Assembly: GCA_025210555.1 (NCBI GenBank)
Contig: JAOARL010000014.1
Location: 1-64,000 of the forward strand
Length of the DNA: 64,000 nucleotides
Direction: 5' to 3'
Source: Clostridia bacterium
Lineage (GTDB): Bacteria > Bacillota > Clostridia > Lachnospirales > JAOARL01
The notes beneath the pieces are model-generated. The model was not told the origin of the DNA. It was given only the letters and a program-made list of their open reading frames with translations, and searched no databases. The position numbers and the translations under genes are program-made. This document shows positions 33,392 through 41,498 of the stretch, in pieces. Position 1 is the first letter of the stretch, and every line of letters begins with the position of its first letter.

Positions 33392-34522
33392 ATGAATATA
33401 ATGTTTTTAACTGGTGGAGGTGACTACGCGGGAGCAAAGACTCATCTTCTTAATATAACTAAAGAACTTAAAGATAACGTTAATTTAAATGTTGTTTGTT
33501 TTAACGACGGAGAATTTTACAGAGCAGCTAAAGATATGGAGATACCAGTTACTTTGATAGATCAAAAAGTGCGCTTTGACATAAGTGTTTTAATTGATCT
33601 TTATAAAGCTATTAGAGAGCATAAACCAGACATTATTCATTGTCATGGAGCCAAACCTAATTGGTGGATGTTCTTTATAAGGTTCTTTAGTAGAGCTAAA
33701 AGTGTAACTACTATACATAGTGATTACAGAAGAGATTTTGAAGATAATAAATATAAACATATATATTATACTTTCTTAAATTCATTTGCACTTAGGTTTT
33801 TTAAAAACTTCATAGCAGTATCAGATGAATTCAAAGATATGCTAGAGCAAAGAGGGTTTGGAAAAAAGAATATATACGTAATATACAATTGTATAAATGA
33901 AAAAGACGTGAAAATAGAAGGAATAAGTAGAGAAGAGGCTTTAACTAGAAGAAATATGGATGTAGGGCTAGCTAAGAAGAAATGTGTAGGAATCCTTGCA
34001 AGACTTGAAAAAGTTAAAGGAGTAGACGTATTTATAAATGGGGCTGAAGAACTACTTAAGATGAGAGATGATGTGCATTTCTTTATAGCGGGGGACGGAA
34101 CTCAAAGGAAAGAGCTTGAAAAGCTTATAGAATCAAAAGGTTTAAATGAGAATATAACAATGATAGGGTTTACACATAAGCCATTTGATTTTATAAATAT
34201 TTTGGACGTTAATACTTTAACATCTCATAGTGAGAGCTTCCCATACTCACTACTTGAAGGTGCAATGCTTAAGAAAAGAACAGTTGCAGCTAACGTAGGT
34301 GGAGTTAAAAATTTAATAAAAGATGATGAAACAGGAGAGCTTTTTAAAGCAGGGGATGCAAAAGATTTTGCAAAAAAAGTTGATAGAGTTTTAAATAGTG
34401 ATACCAATTATGGTGAAAATCTATATAAATATACTAAAGAAAATTTCTCGGAGAAAGCAATGCTAAAAATGCATATGGATATTTATAGCAGCATTTTGGA
34501 GGGAAAAGATGGAAAAAAATAA
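33392..34522 (+). CDS. Glycosyltransferase family 4 protein
   Basis: A 376-residue GT-B fold glycosyltransferase. The N-terminal GGGDYAGAKTHLLNI and the C-terminal donor site with GILARLEKVKGVD, FIAGDGTQRKEL and the ESFPYSLLE motif (E-x7-E) are typical of GT4. It transfers a sugar from a nucleotide donor to a growing glycan on the cytoplasmic face. It is followed, with a 14-bp overlap, by a MurJ-like flippase and further on by an O-antigen-ligase-like protein, so it likely builds a surface glycan. Confidence 0.9.
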   Translation: MNIMFLTGGGDYAGAKTHLLNITKELKDNVNLNVVCFNDGEFYRAAKDMEIPVTLIDQKVRFDISVLIDLYKAIREHKPDIIHCHGAKPNWWMFFIRFFSRAKSVTTIHSDYRRDFEDNKYKHIYYTFLNSFALRFFKNFIAVSDEFKDMLEQRGFGKKNIYVIYNCINEKDVKIEGISREEALTRRNMDVGLAKKKCVGILARLEKVKGVDVFINGAEELLKMRDDVHFFIAGDGTQRKELEKLIESKGLNENITMIGFTHKPFDFINILDVNTLTSHSESFPYSLLEGAMLKKRTVAANVGGVKNLIKDDETGELFKAGDAKDFAKKVDRVLNSDTNYGENLYKYTKENFSEKAMLKMHMDIYSSILEGKDGKK

Positions 34523-36005
34523 AATTATTAAAACTATCTTTTCAGTAATAACAATACTCTTATTTGCTAAAGTATTAGGGCTTTTAAGAGATATATTGGT
34601 AGCAGTTAACCTTGGTACTAACTATGAAGCGGATGCTTATTCTATGGCAACTAATATAACAGTAATACTATTTATTAGTTATGGTGGAAGTATAGTTAAC
34701 TCGAGTATACCAGTATTATCTAAATATCATGATAATAAGGAAAAGATTTTTGAAAAGGCTAATAAACTAATAAGTAATATACTAATAATATCAATAGTAT
34801 TATGTTTCTTAGGAGTAGCTTTCTCAGAAATTTATACAAGGTTTATAGCAAGTGGATTTGATGATAAAACATTTTTGTTAACATCAGACCTTGTTAAAAT
34901 ACTTTTTCCTAGCATAATATTTACGACAACTATATATATTTATATAGCTATGCTGCAAATATTTGATAAGTTTAAGTTAGCATCGATAACAAGTATTCCA
35001 TACAACTTATTAGTTATTGGATATGTAGTGTTTTTCTTAAAAGACTATGGAGTATATGGATTAGCAGTAGCTACAGTGTTAGGATGGTTTATGCAAATAT
35101 GTATACAACTACCGTATCTTAAGATAAAAGAAAAATATAAGTTTAGATTAGATGTAGACTTTAAAGATGAAGATGTTAAAAGATTTAATAAGATAATAGT
35201 ACCAATGCTTATAACAGCAATGGCATATACAGTAAATATCTTGGTAGATAAATACTTAGCATCATCACTTGGAGAGGGTGCAGTAGCAAGTCTTGACTAT
35301 GCTTATAAATTTTACTTTGCTATAAGTACAACTGTAGTTATTGGAATAACATCGGTAATATACCCAAATCTATCTAAGATAGTTAAGGAAAAAGATAAAT
35401 TTATAAAACTTATAAAAGGATCTTTTAATGTAATTACATATGCATTTTTATTTTTAATTATATGTATGTATTTTTACTCAGAACCTATTGTAGAGTTTAT
35501 ATATAAGAGGAATAACATAACATCAGATGATGTTAAGGTTATAGCAGCTGTATTTAGTATGTACTCAGTAGGAATATTAGGATTTGCTATTAATGATTTC
35601 TTTAGTAAAGTACTATTTGCAGTTGAGAAAGAAAAAGTGGCGATGAAAGTTTCAATACTTTCAGTAGCTCTTAATGTAGTTCTTAATATAATATTAGTTA
35701 ATGTTTATGGAATATATGGACTAGCTCTTGCAACAGCAATAGCTGTTAGCATAAGTGGTTTAGTATTTATCTTAGTAACTAACAAATATGTTGAAGGATT
35801 ACATATATTTGAGGATAAAATATCAATTATAAAGATGATAATAATATTTGCTATAACATTTATAGCATCAATATACATTAAAGATATGATATTAGTAGAG
35901 AATTTAATATTAAAGACAGTTATGTACGGAATTATAGCTGGATTAATATATATTTTAGCAACGATTTTAGTAAGATTAAAAATATTTAAGAAAGAAGGAA
36001 TGTAA
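34509..36005 (+). CDS. murJ: Lipid II flippase MurJ-like (MviN family)
   Basis: A 498-residue membrane protein of the MOP superfamily with 13-14 hydrophobic segments. The beginning IFSVITILLFAKVLGLLRDILVAVNLG and the conserved region around LPYLKIKEKYKF agree with the MurJ/MviN family that flips lipid-linked precursors. Because it sits in a polysaccharide locus rather than with mur genes, it may instead move a surface-glycan precursor. It overlaps the glycosyltransferase by 14 bp and is 2 bp from the DUF4330 gene. Confidence 0.85.
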   Translation: MEKNKIIKTIFSVITILLFAKVLGLLRDILVAVNLGTNYEADAYSMATNITVILFISYGGSIVNSSIPVLSKYHDNKEKIFEKANKLISNILIISIVLCFLGVAFSEIYTRFIASGFDDKTFLLTSDLVKILFPSIIFTTTIYIYIAMLQIFDKFKLASITSIPYNLLVIGYVVFFLKDYGVYGLAVATVLGWFMQICIQLPYLKIKEKYKFRLDVDFKDEDVKRFNKIIVPMLITAMAYTVNILVDKYLASSLGEGAVASLDYAYKFYFAISTTVVIGITSVIYPNLSKIVKEKDKFIKLIKGSFNVITYAFLFLIICMYFYSEPIVEFIYKRNNITSDDVKVIAAVFSMYSVGILGFAINDFFSKVLFAVEKEKVAMKVSILSVALNVVLNIILVNVYGIYGLALATAIAVSISGLVFILVTNKYVEGLHIFEDKISIIKMIIIFAITFIASIYIKDMILVENLILKTVMYGIIAGLIYILATILVRLKIFKKEGM

Positions 36006-36007
36006 AA

Positions 36008-36502
36008 ATGAAAATTATGAATGAAAAAGGAAAATTATTTGGATTAATTAATGTAATAGATTTATTTTTCTTATTAGCAGTAATAGCAATGGTATTTGTT
36101 GTTAGTACAAAGCTTGGAGGAAAAGCAGGATTTGAAAAGAAAGCAACAGTTAACTATGATATAGAAGTGAAGGTTAAAGGTGTTTTACCAGAGATAGCAG
36201 AGAAGTTAGAAGTTGGAGATGTAATGCTAGAGAACTCAGTTAACAAAAAAGTGGGAACAGTTAAGTCTATAGAAAAAGTAGAAGCAGAAAAAGAAGTAAC
36301 TACTGCTGATGGTGAGATAAAATTAGCTAAGGTTCCAGGAAGATATGATATTAAAGTAACACTTGAAGGATCAGCTATATTTGATAAAACAAGAGGACTT
36401 TTAATAGGAAGTAAAGATTTCCAAATTGGAAATAGTATTATAATTAAATCTAAATCTGTAATTTTCGTAGGTAACGTATCAAACTTAGAGATTAAAGAGT
36501 AA
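36008..36502 (+). CDS. DUF4330 family protein
   Basis: A 164-residue membrane-anchored protein. The opening NEKGKLFGLINVIDLFFLL with its hydrophobic segment (about 14-35) is the hallmark of DUF4330; the rest is an extracytoplasmic beta-rich domain. The family's function is unknown but it recurs next to O-antigen-ligase-like and MurJ-like genes in Firmicutes, as here. Its stop codon shares a base with the next start, so expression is coupled. Confidence 0.82.
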   Translation: MKIMNEKGKLFGLINVIDLFFLLAVIAMVFVVSTKLGGKAGFEKKATVNYDIEVKVKGVLPEIAEKLEVGDVMLENSVNKKVGTVKSIEKVEAEKEVTTADGEIKLAKVPGRYDIKVTLEGSAIFDKTRGLLIGSKDFQIGNSIIIKSKSVIFVGNVSNLEIKE

Positions 36503-37980
36503 TGATGAATATAATAAAAAATTCGCTTATATATAGATTTATAATTAGTATTTTTAATATTTATAAAAATAGTTTTATATTTACTATTATAAGTAAGTTT
36601 AGTAATTTTTTAAGAAATTCGTTTGAAAAAAGTTTTTTATGTAAACAAATTACAGATGAAAAAAGGTATCAAAATAGTTTTGTATACAAGACTATAAAAG
36701 CAGGAGTAGAGTTAAAGCTTAAAATATTTAACAAGATAGGTTATGTATATAGTGAAAGTGTTTTATATAAAGTTTTAAAAGGTAGTTTTATCCTTAAGAA
36801 TGCAAGAGTACTAGGAACTCTTTTAGTATTATTTGCGCTAGGAATATTTGAATTTCTACCTTTTGCAATTATATATGTATTAGTGTTACTTTATTCACTA
36901 TTTGAGCTTTCAGCAGAAGGTAAGCTTAAGTATATTAGTACAAATATATATTTTGCGTTTATGCTATATGCGATAGCGACAATCGTATTTTCATTAAGTT
37001 CATATGATATGAAGAATAGTATTGTATATGCAGCATTTAACTTATTTACAATGTCATTTATTCTTATCGGATATATGATAAATAATAAAAAAGAATTAGA
37101 AAAAGTACTAACAGGATTTAGTATATCTATAATAGGACTTGGAATATATTCTGTATATCAGTTCCTATTTGTAGATACTAGTAAACTTGGATGGGTAGAT
37201 GACAAACTAAATCCAGAAATATCTACTAGAGTATTTGCGACTATGGGTAATCCAAATCAGTTTGCAGAGTATTTAGTATTAGCATTACCAATACTAATAG
37301 CATTATTCTTTGCAGCAAAGAAAATGTCTACTAAGGCTATAACATTTGTAGCTGTGGGTGCTGGTCTAGTATCACTAGTTCTAACTTATTCAAGAGCAGG
37401 ATATTTAGCATTCTTTGTAGGGGCATTAGTATTTGTACTTTGCCTTAAAATGGAAGTATTATTCTCAGGAGTATTAGTTTTACCATTAGCATTAATGGTA
37501 CTGCCTAAGTCAATGCTTTCAAGAATAGCTACTATAGGTAATATGAAAGATACTTCAGTTACATATAGAGTAGATATATGGGAAGCTGCTACTAGAATGA
37601 TAAATGAGCACTTTTATACCGGTATTGGATATAGTGCTAAGACGTTTGAACTACTTTATCCATACTACAGAGGATGGGCGCCAGTTGCATCGCATGCACA
37701 CAATTCATTCCTCGAAACTTTTGTAGAAATGGGAGTAATAGGATTTATAATATTCCTTTTCCTTAACTACACTATAGTAAAAGAATTTATAAGTGGAATA
37801 ATAAATGCTAAAACAGAGTATACTAAAATAATGCTAGCAGGGTGCCTTGCATCATTTACGGGAATACTTTGCCATAGCATGTTTGAACATACATGGTTCT
37901 ACTGGAGAAATTTAGTTCTTATATGGGTAGTTGTAGGTATAGGATTAGCAGTTATAAAATTTGATAGAGAAACTAACTAA
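36502..37980 (+). CDS. O-antigen ligase family membrane protein
   Basis: A 492-residue polytopic protein with about 10-12 membrane helices from residue 105 on. The Wzy_C-type region is marked by TYSRAGYLAFFVG, a periplasmic-type loop with WEAATRMINEHFYTGIG, and HNSFLETFVEMG with the conserved His. It would polymerise or ligate glycans outside the membrane. The first 100 residues carry imperfect repeats of the type NSxxYKxI that I cannot explain. The stop codon lies within a terminator stem. Confidence 0.85.
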   Translation: MMNIIKNSLIYRFIISIFNIYKNSFIFTIISKFSNFLRNSFEKSFLCKQITDEKRYQNSFVYKTIKAGVELKLKIFNKIGYVYSESVLYKVLKGSFILKNARVLGTLLVLFALGIFEFLPFAIIYVLVLLYSLFELSAEGKLKYISTNIYFAFMLYAIATIVFSLSSYDMKNSIVYAAFNLFTMSFILIGYMINNKKELEKVLTGFSISIIGLGIYSVYQFLFVDTSKLGWVDDKLNPEISTRVFATMGNPNQFAEYLVLALPILIALFFAAKKMSTKAITFVAVGAGLVSLVLTYSRAGYLAFFVGALVFVLCLKMEVLFSGVLVLPLALMVLPKSMLSRIATIGNMKDTSVTYRVDIWEAATRMINEHFYTGIGYSAKTFELLYPYYRGWAPVASHAHNSFLETFVEMGVIGFIIFLFLNYTIVKEFISGIINAKTEYTKIMLAGCLASFTGILCHSMFEHTWFYWRNLVLIWVVVGIGLAVIKFDRETN

Positions 37981-38001
37981 CATAGAAATATGTTAGTTTT
38001 T
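37975..38001 (+). terminator. Terminator overlapping the stop of the ligase-like gene
   Basis: A perfect 10-bp stem AACTAACATA / TATGTTAGTT with a GAAA loop and T-rich tail. Confidence 0.87.
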
Positions 38002-38071
38002 GTTTTATATATTGAAATATTCTGAAAATAGGAGTAAGATTATACTAGTATATAAAAATGGAGTGATTATA

Positions 38072-38545
38072 ATGAATTCAGAAAAACTTTATAAAATGAT
38101 ATGTGAGAAAAAAGGAGAATATGCTCATCTTGTAGATTTAAAAGAAGAGTTAGAAACTGATGAAAAAGAAGACAGAGTTCTTCCTATTGCAGCTCTTATG
38201 TTTGGAGCAAGTTATGTTTTAAGCGGTAGTGGAGCAGCTGTTATAGGTGGTATAGCTACATCAACATTAGGAGTAGCTAAAGAAACATTTAATTATATTA
38301 AAGAACAGAGACTTGAAAAAAGGTTTAATAGGTTTGATAAAGAAGAAAAAGACTTAGTTGAAAGATATGTAGAAAAGCAACTAGATAATAATAATGTAAC
38401 AGGACCTTGTAGCATTGTTGGTTTTGATGGAGAAACACTAGCTGAGATAACTACAGGAATAGTTCGTGATGATGATGCGACATTTTATGGAAAAACATTT
38501 TTAACAAATGAATTAGCAAATAATAGTTTTGAAATAACAGTATAG
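38072..38545 (+). CDS. Small protein of unknown function with glycine-rich hydrophobic segment
   Basis: A 157-residue protein. The segment PIAALMFGASYVLSGSGAAVIGGIATSTLG (about 41-70) is hydrophobic and small-residue rich, like a membrane hairpin or glycine-zipper. The C-terminal third (GPCSIVGFDGETLAEITTGIVRDDDATFYGKTFLT) resembles the end of the next gene. I chose the ATG at 38072 for its GGAG site; the upstream in-frame starts lack one. Function unknown. Confidence 0.65.
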   Translation: MNSEKLYKMICEKKGEYAHLVDLKEELETDEKEDRVLPIAALMFGASYVLSGSGAAVIGGIATSTLGVAKETFNYIKEQRLEKRFNRFDKEEKDLVERYVEKQLDNNNVTGPCSIVGFDGETLAEITTGIVRDDDATFYGKTFLTNELANNSFEITV

Positions 38546-38561
38546 ACAGGAGTATATTTTT

Positions 38562-38900
38562 ATGAATAGACTATATAAGTATTTGAAGCAACTTGAAATA
38601 TCAGATAAAAAGCTTGAAAAACTTAATATAAAAAATGAGAATGTTTATAATGCAGATTTAAGACAAAAAGTTATAACAGAAAATCTTGCTAATACCAATA
38701 TAAGTGGTGAGTTTACTTTTTTAGATATTAATGCTATGCCAATAGGATATGTTTATGAGGTTAATGAAGGTATTACATATGGAAAGGTATTATATACTGA
38801 TTGCAAATTAGATAAAAAATTTGCAGCAGATCAAGATGGCATTATATTTGAAGAAAAAATAAATATAGATAATAATAGAGAGGACCTATACAAAATGTAG
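38562..38900 (+). CDS. Small protein of unknown function, related to its upstream neighbour
   Basis: A 112-residue soluble protein. Residues 49-85 (GEFTFLDINAMPIGYVYEVNEGITYGKVLYT) match by eye the C-terminal part of the preceding protein, with a shared pattern G-x-x-x-x-x-D followed by xGKxx(Y/F)T. The hydrophobic segment of the neighbour is missing here. The two are probably paralogous modules in one operon, 16 bp apart. A terminator overlaps its stop. Confidence 0.6.
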   Translation: MNRLYKYLKQLEISDKKLEKLNIKNENVYNADLRQKVITENLANTNISGEFTFLDINAMPIGYVYEVNEGITYGKVLYTDCKLDKKFAADQDGIIFEEKINIDNNREDLYKM

Positions 38901-38911
38901 GTTCTCTTTTT
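38877..38911 (+). terminator. Terminator overlapping the stop of the small protein gene
   Basis: A 10-bp stem AGAGGACCTA / TAGGTTCTCT with one G-U pair, 11-nt loop, T-run. The stop codon starts the 3' arm. Confidence 0.82.
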
Positions 38912-38981
38912 GCATATTGTAATCATTATAAAGTTGAAATTAATATATATGAGTAGTAAAATATATGTTGAGGTGATTAGA

Positions 38982-40598
38982 ATGAAAGTTGTTATCATAG
39001 GAGGAGTAGCAGTAGGGGCATCAGTTGCTACAAATCTAAGAAGAATGAATGAAGAAATAGAAATAGTTATCCTTGAAAAAGGTAAATATATATCATATGC
39101 CAATTGTGGACTTCCATATTATATTGGTGGAGTAATAAAAGAAAAGAGTGCTCTTGAAGTTGTAACAAAAGAGCAAATGGCACATAAGTTTAATGTCGAT
39201 GTAAGGATTTTAAATGAAGTTATAGACATAGATGTAGAGAAAAAGATGGTTAAGGTCTTAAATAGAGAAACAGGTAGTGAATATGAAGAGTCATTTGATA
39301 AGCTAGTTGTATCTCCAGGAGCTAATCCTATAGTTCCAAATATTGAAGGTAAAGATTTGGAAAATGTATTTACTCTTAGAACTATACCTGATACATATGC
39401 TATTAAAGATTATGCAGATAGAGAAGATGTTAAGTCAGCTCTAGTAATAGGAGCAGGGTATATTGGAATAGAAGTTGCAGAGAATTTAAGACATCAAGGA
39501 CTTAATGTAACTATAGTTGAAAAAGCAGAAAGTATATTAGGGGTATTTGATGAAGATATATCAGTATTTGCTAAAAATGAGCTTGTTAAAAATGGTATAG
39601 ATATTTTAACAGAAGCAGAAGTTTCAAAGATAGAAAGTGATAGAGCATTACTATCTAATGGATTAGAAGTTAAAGCTGATATGGTTATAATGGCAATAGG
39701 GGTTAAACCAGAGGTAGGATTTTTAAAAGGGAAGATAGAGATAGGTAATACAGGTGGAATATTAGTTGATAAAAATCTTAAGACTAGTAATGAAGATATA
39801 TATGCTGGAGGAGACGCTATTGAGACTAGACATTTTATAACAGGTGAGAAATCACTTATCCCACTTGCTGGACCTGCAAACAAACATGGTAAGATTATTG
39901 CTCAGAATATTCTAGGAAGTGATGCTGAGTATAAGGGTAGTTTAGGTTCATCAGTACTAAAGGTATTTAATTATACATTAGCATCAGTAGGAGTTAATGA
40001 GAAAACACTTAAAAGATTAGGTGTGAAATATAATGTAGTATTATCACATCTTAAGAGCCATGCTGGATATTATCCAGGAGCTAGTCCAGTTCATCTAAAA
40101 CTTATTTTTGATGATAATGGAAAGATACTTGGAGCTCAGGCAGCAGGAATAGATATGGTAGAAAAAAGAATAGATGTAATAGCGACTGCTATTAAACTTG
40201 GAGCTAAAGTAAGTGATTTAGAAGAATTAGAACTTACATACGCACCACCTTATTCATCAGCCAAAGATCCAGTTAACTTAGCAGGAAGCATGGCTAACAA
40301 TGTTGTAGAAGGAGAACTTAAAACAATAAATGTTAGTGAATTAACAGATGAATATGTTATAGTAGACGTTAGAGAAAAAATGGAATTAATGTTTGGTATG
40401 ATAGATGGAGCTATGCATGTTCCGTTAAGTGAGTTTAGAAATAGATTTAATGAAATACCAAAAGATAAAAAAGTTGTTTTATACTGTGCTATAGGCGGAA
40501 GATCTTATACTGCATATAGAATACTTAAGAACAATGGATACGAAAGTATTTTTAACCTTAATGGAGGTTACTTAACATATACTTTAATTAAAAACTAA
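38982..40598 (+). CDS. CoA-disulfide reductase fused to a rhodanese domain
   Basis: A 538-residue flavoprotein. The N-terminal FAD Rossmann fold begins VVIIGGVAVGASVA; the redox cysteine C42 in YANCGLPYYIGG is the single active-site Cys of CoA-disulfide reductase and NADH-oxidase relatives. A second Rossmann motif VIGAGYIGIEVAEN binds NAD(P)H. The C-terminal rhodanese domain (about 445-538) has its own catalytic Cys502 in CAIGGRS. Such fusions handle CoA disulfide, persulfide or polysulfide and protect against oxygen. The ATG at 38982 has GAGG upstream. It is followed 13 bp later by hemerythrin, another oxygen-related protein. Confidence 0.88.
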   Translation: MKVVIIGGVAVGASVATNLRRMNEEIEIVILEKGKYISYANCGLPYYIGGVIKEKSALEVVTKEQMAHKFNVDVRILNEVIDIDVEKKMVKVLNRETGSEYEESFDKLVVSPGANPIVPNIEGKDLENVFTLRTIPDTYAIKDYADREDVKSALVIGAGYIGIEVAENLRHQGLNVTIVEKAESILGVFDEDISVFAKNELVKNGIDILTEAEVSKIESDRALLSNGLEVKADMVIMAIGVKPEVGFLKGKIEIGNTGGILVDKNLKTSNEDIYAGGDAIETRHFITGEKSLIPLAGPANKHGKIIAQNILGSDAEYKGSLGSSVLKVFNYTLASVGVNEKTLKRLGVKYNVVLSHLKSHAGYYPGASPVHLKLIFDDNGKILGAQAAGIDMVEKRIDVIATAIKLGAKVSDLEELELTYAPPYSSAKDPVNLAGSMANNVVEGELKTINVSELTDEYVIVDVREKMELMFGMIDGAMHVPLSEFRNRFNEIPKDKKVVLYCAIGGRSYTAYRILKNNGYESIFNLNGGYLTYTLIKN

Positions 40599-40611
40599 TG
40601 GAGGGGTAAAT

Positions 40612-41037
40612 ATGTTTGAATGGAAAGATGACTATTCAACAGGGGTTGTTGCAATTGATAATCAACACAAAAAACTACTTGAAATAGGAGGAGAGCTTTA
40701 CGGGATAGTAAAAGATATGAAGCAAAATGAAGATGTAGATAATTTTGATACTATATCAGATATTCTGGAAGAGTTAGAGAACTATACAGTAGAACATTTT
40801 AGCTATGAAGAAAAATTAATGGAAGAAAATGGATATGATGATCTTAATGCACATAAGATGCATCATGCAGCTTTTGTAGCTAAAATACAAGAATTAAGAG
40901 CTAAGGATATTGATGAAAATCAATCAGCATTTTTACTTGATATGGTAGAGTTTGTTGCTGACTGGATTGTTAATCATATAATGAAAGTGGATAGTAAATA
41001 TAAAGTACTATTTGCATTAAAAGGCTTAGCAGACTAG
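40612..41037 (+). CDS. Bacteriohemerythrin
   Basis: A 141-residue O2-binding di-iron protein. All seven ligands of the family are in place: H19, H62, E66, H81, H85, H122 and D127. In anaerobes such proteins bind or sense oxygen and may deliver it to detoxifying enzymes. It shares an operon with the CoA-disulfide reductase-rhodanese gene. The ATG has GGAGGGG upstream. Confidence 0.93.
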   Translation: MFEWKDDYSTGVVAIDNQHKKLLEIGGELYGIVKDMKQNEDVDNFDTISDILEELENYTVEHFSYEEKLMEENGYDDLNAHKMHHAAFVAKIQELRAKDIDENQSAFLLDMVEFVADWIVNHIMKVDSKYKVLFALKGLAD

Positions 41038-41055
41038 ACGCAGGGTATAAATACA

Positions 41056-41130
41056 ACTAAAGCAGTCCCATTACGTACAAAAAAACACCAGTATGTATAA
41101 AGTAATGATAAAATCACCTAAAGAGGTGAG
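41056..41130 (+). promoter_or_regulatory. Intergenic region with inverted repeats before the XRE gene
   Basis: CATTACGTAC and GTATGTATAAAGTAATG form a spaced inverted repeat, and TAAAAT about 30 bp before the start could be a -10 box. The repeats may be the regulator's own operator. No clear -35 box is seen. Confidence 0.35.
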
Positions 41131-41136
41131 GAATCA

Positions 41137-41463
41137 ATGACTTTTGGAGAGCGATTAACATTTTTAAGAGAAGAAAAGGGTAAGAAGAGAAAAGAGCTAG
41201 CTGAAGAAATGAACCTTTCATATTCGACTATATCAAAATATGAAAGTGATGAAAGATTTCCCGATAAGGAAATGCTCATTAAATTAGCTGATTATTTTTC
41301 ATGTTCAGTAGATTACTTAATTGCAAGGACCGATATTAGAAGATGCTTCAAAGAGTTAAAGGGAGAATACTTAGTTGTAGCTAAAGAGCTTGAGGAAAGC
41401 AAAATTAATCCTAAGGATATTAAAGCCTTTCTTGAACTTGCTAAAAATATGAAAAAAAGATAA
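41137..41463 (+). CDS. XRE family transcriptional regulator
   Basis: A 108-residue DNA-binding protein. The helix-turn-helix occupies residues 5-60 (RLTFLREEKGKKRKELAEEMNLSYSTISKYESDERFPDKEMLIKLADYF), followed by SVDYLIARTD as in phage-repressor-like proteins, and a short helical tail. It probably acts as a dimer. Its target is unknown; autoregulation is suggested by the inverted repeats ahead of it. The GAGG site is good and the stop lies at the base of a terminator. Confidence 0.88.
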   Translation: MTFGERLTFLREEKGKKRKELAEEMNLSYSTISKYESDERFPDKEMLIKLADYFSCSVDYLIARTDIRRCFKELKGEYLVVAKELEESKINPKDIKAFLELAKNMKKR

Positions 41464-41488
41464 AATCGTCTTAGGGCGATTTTTTTTG
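41462..41488 (+). terminator. Terminator after the XRE gene
   Basis: An 8-bp stem AAATCGTC / GGCGATTT with loop TTAG and a T8 run; overlaps the stop codon. Confidence 0.85.
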
Positions 41489-41498
41489 AGGAGAAAAT

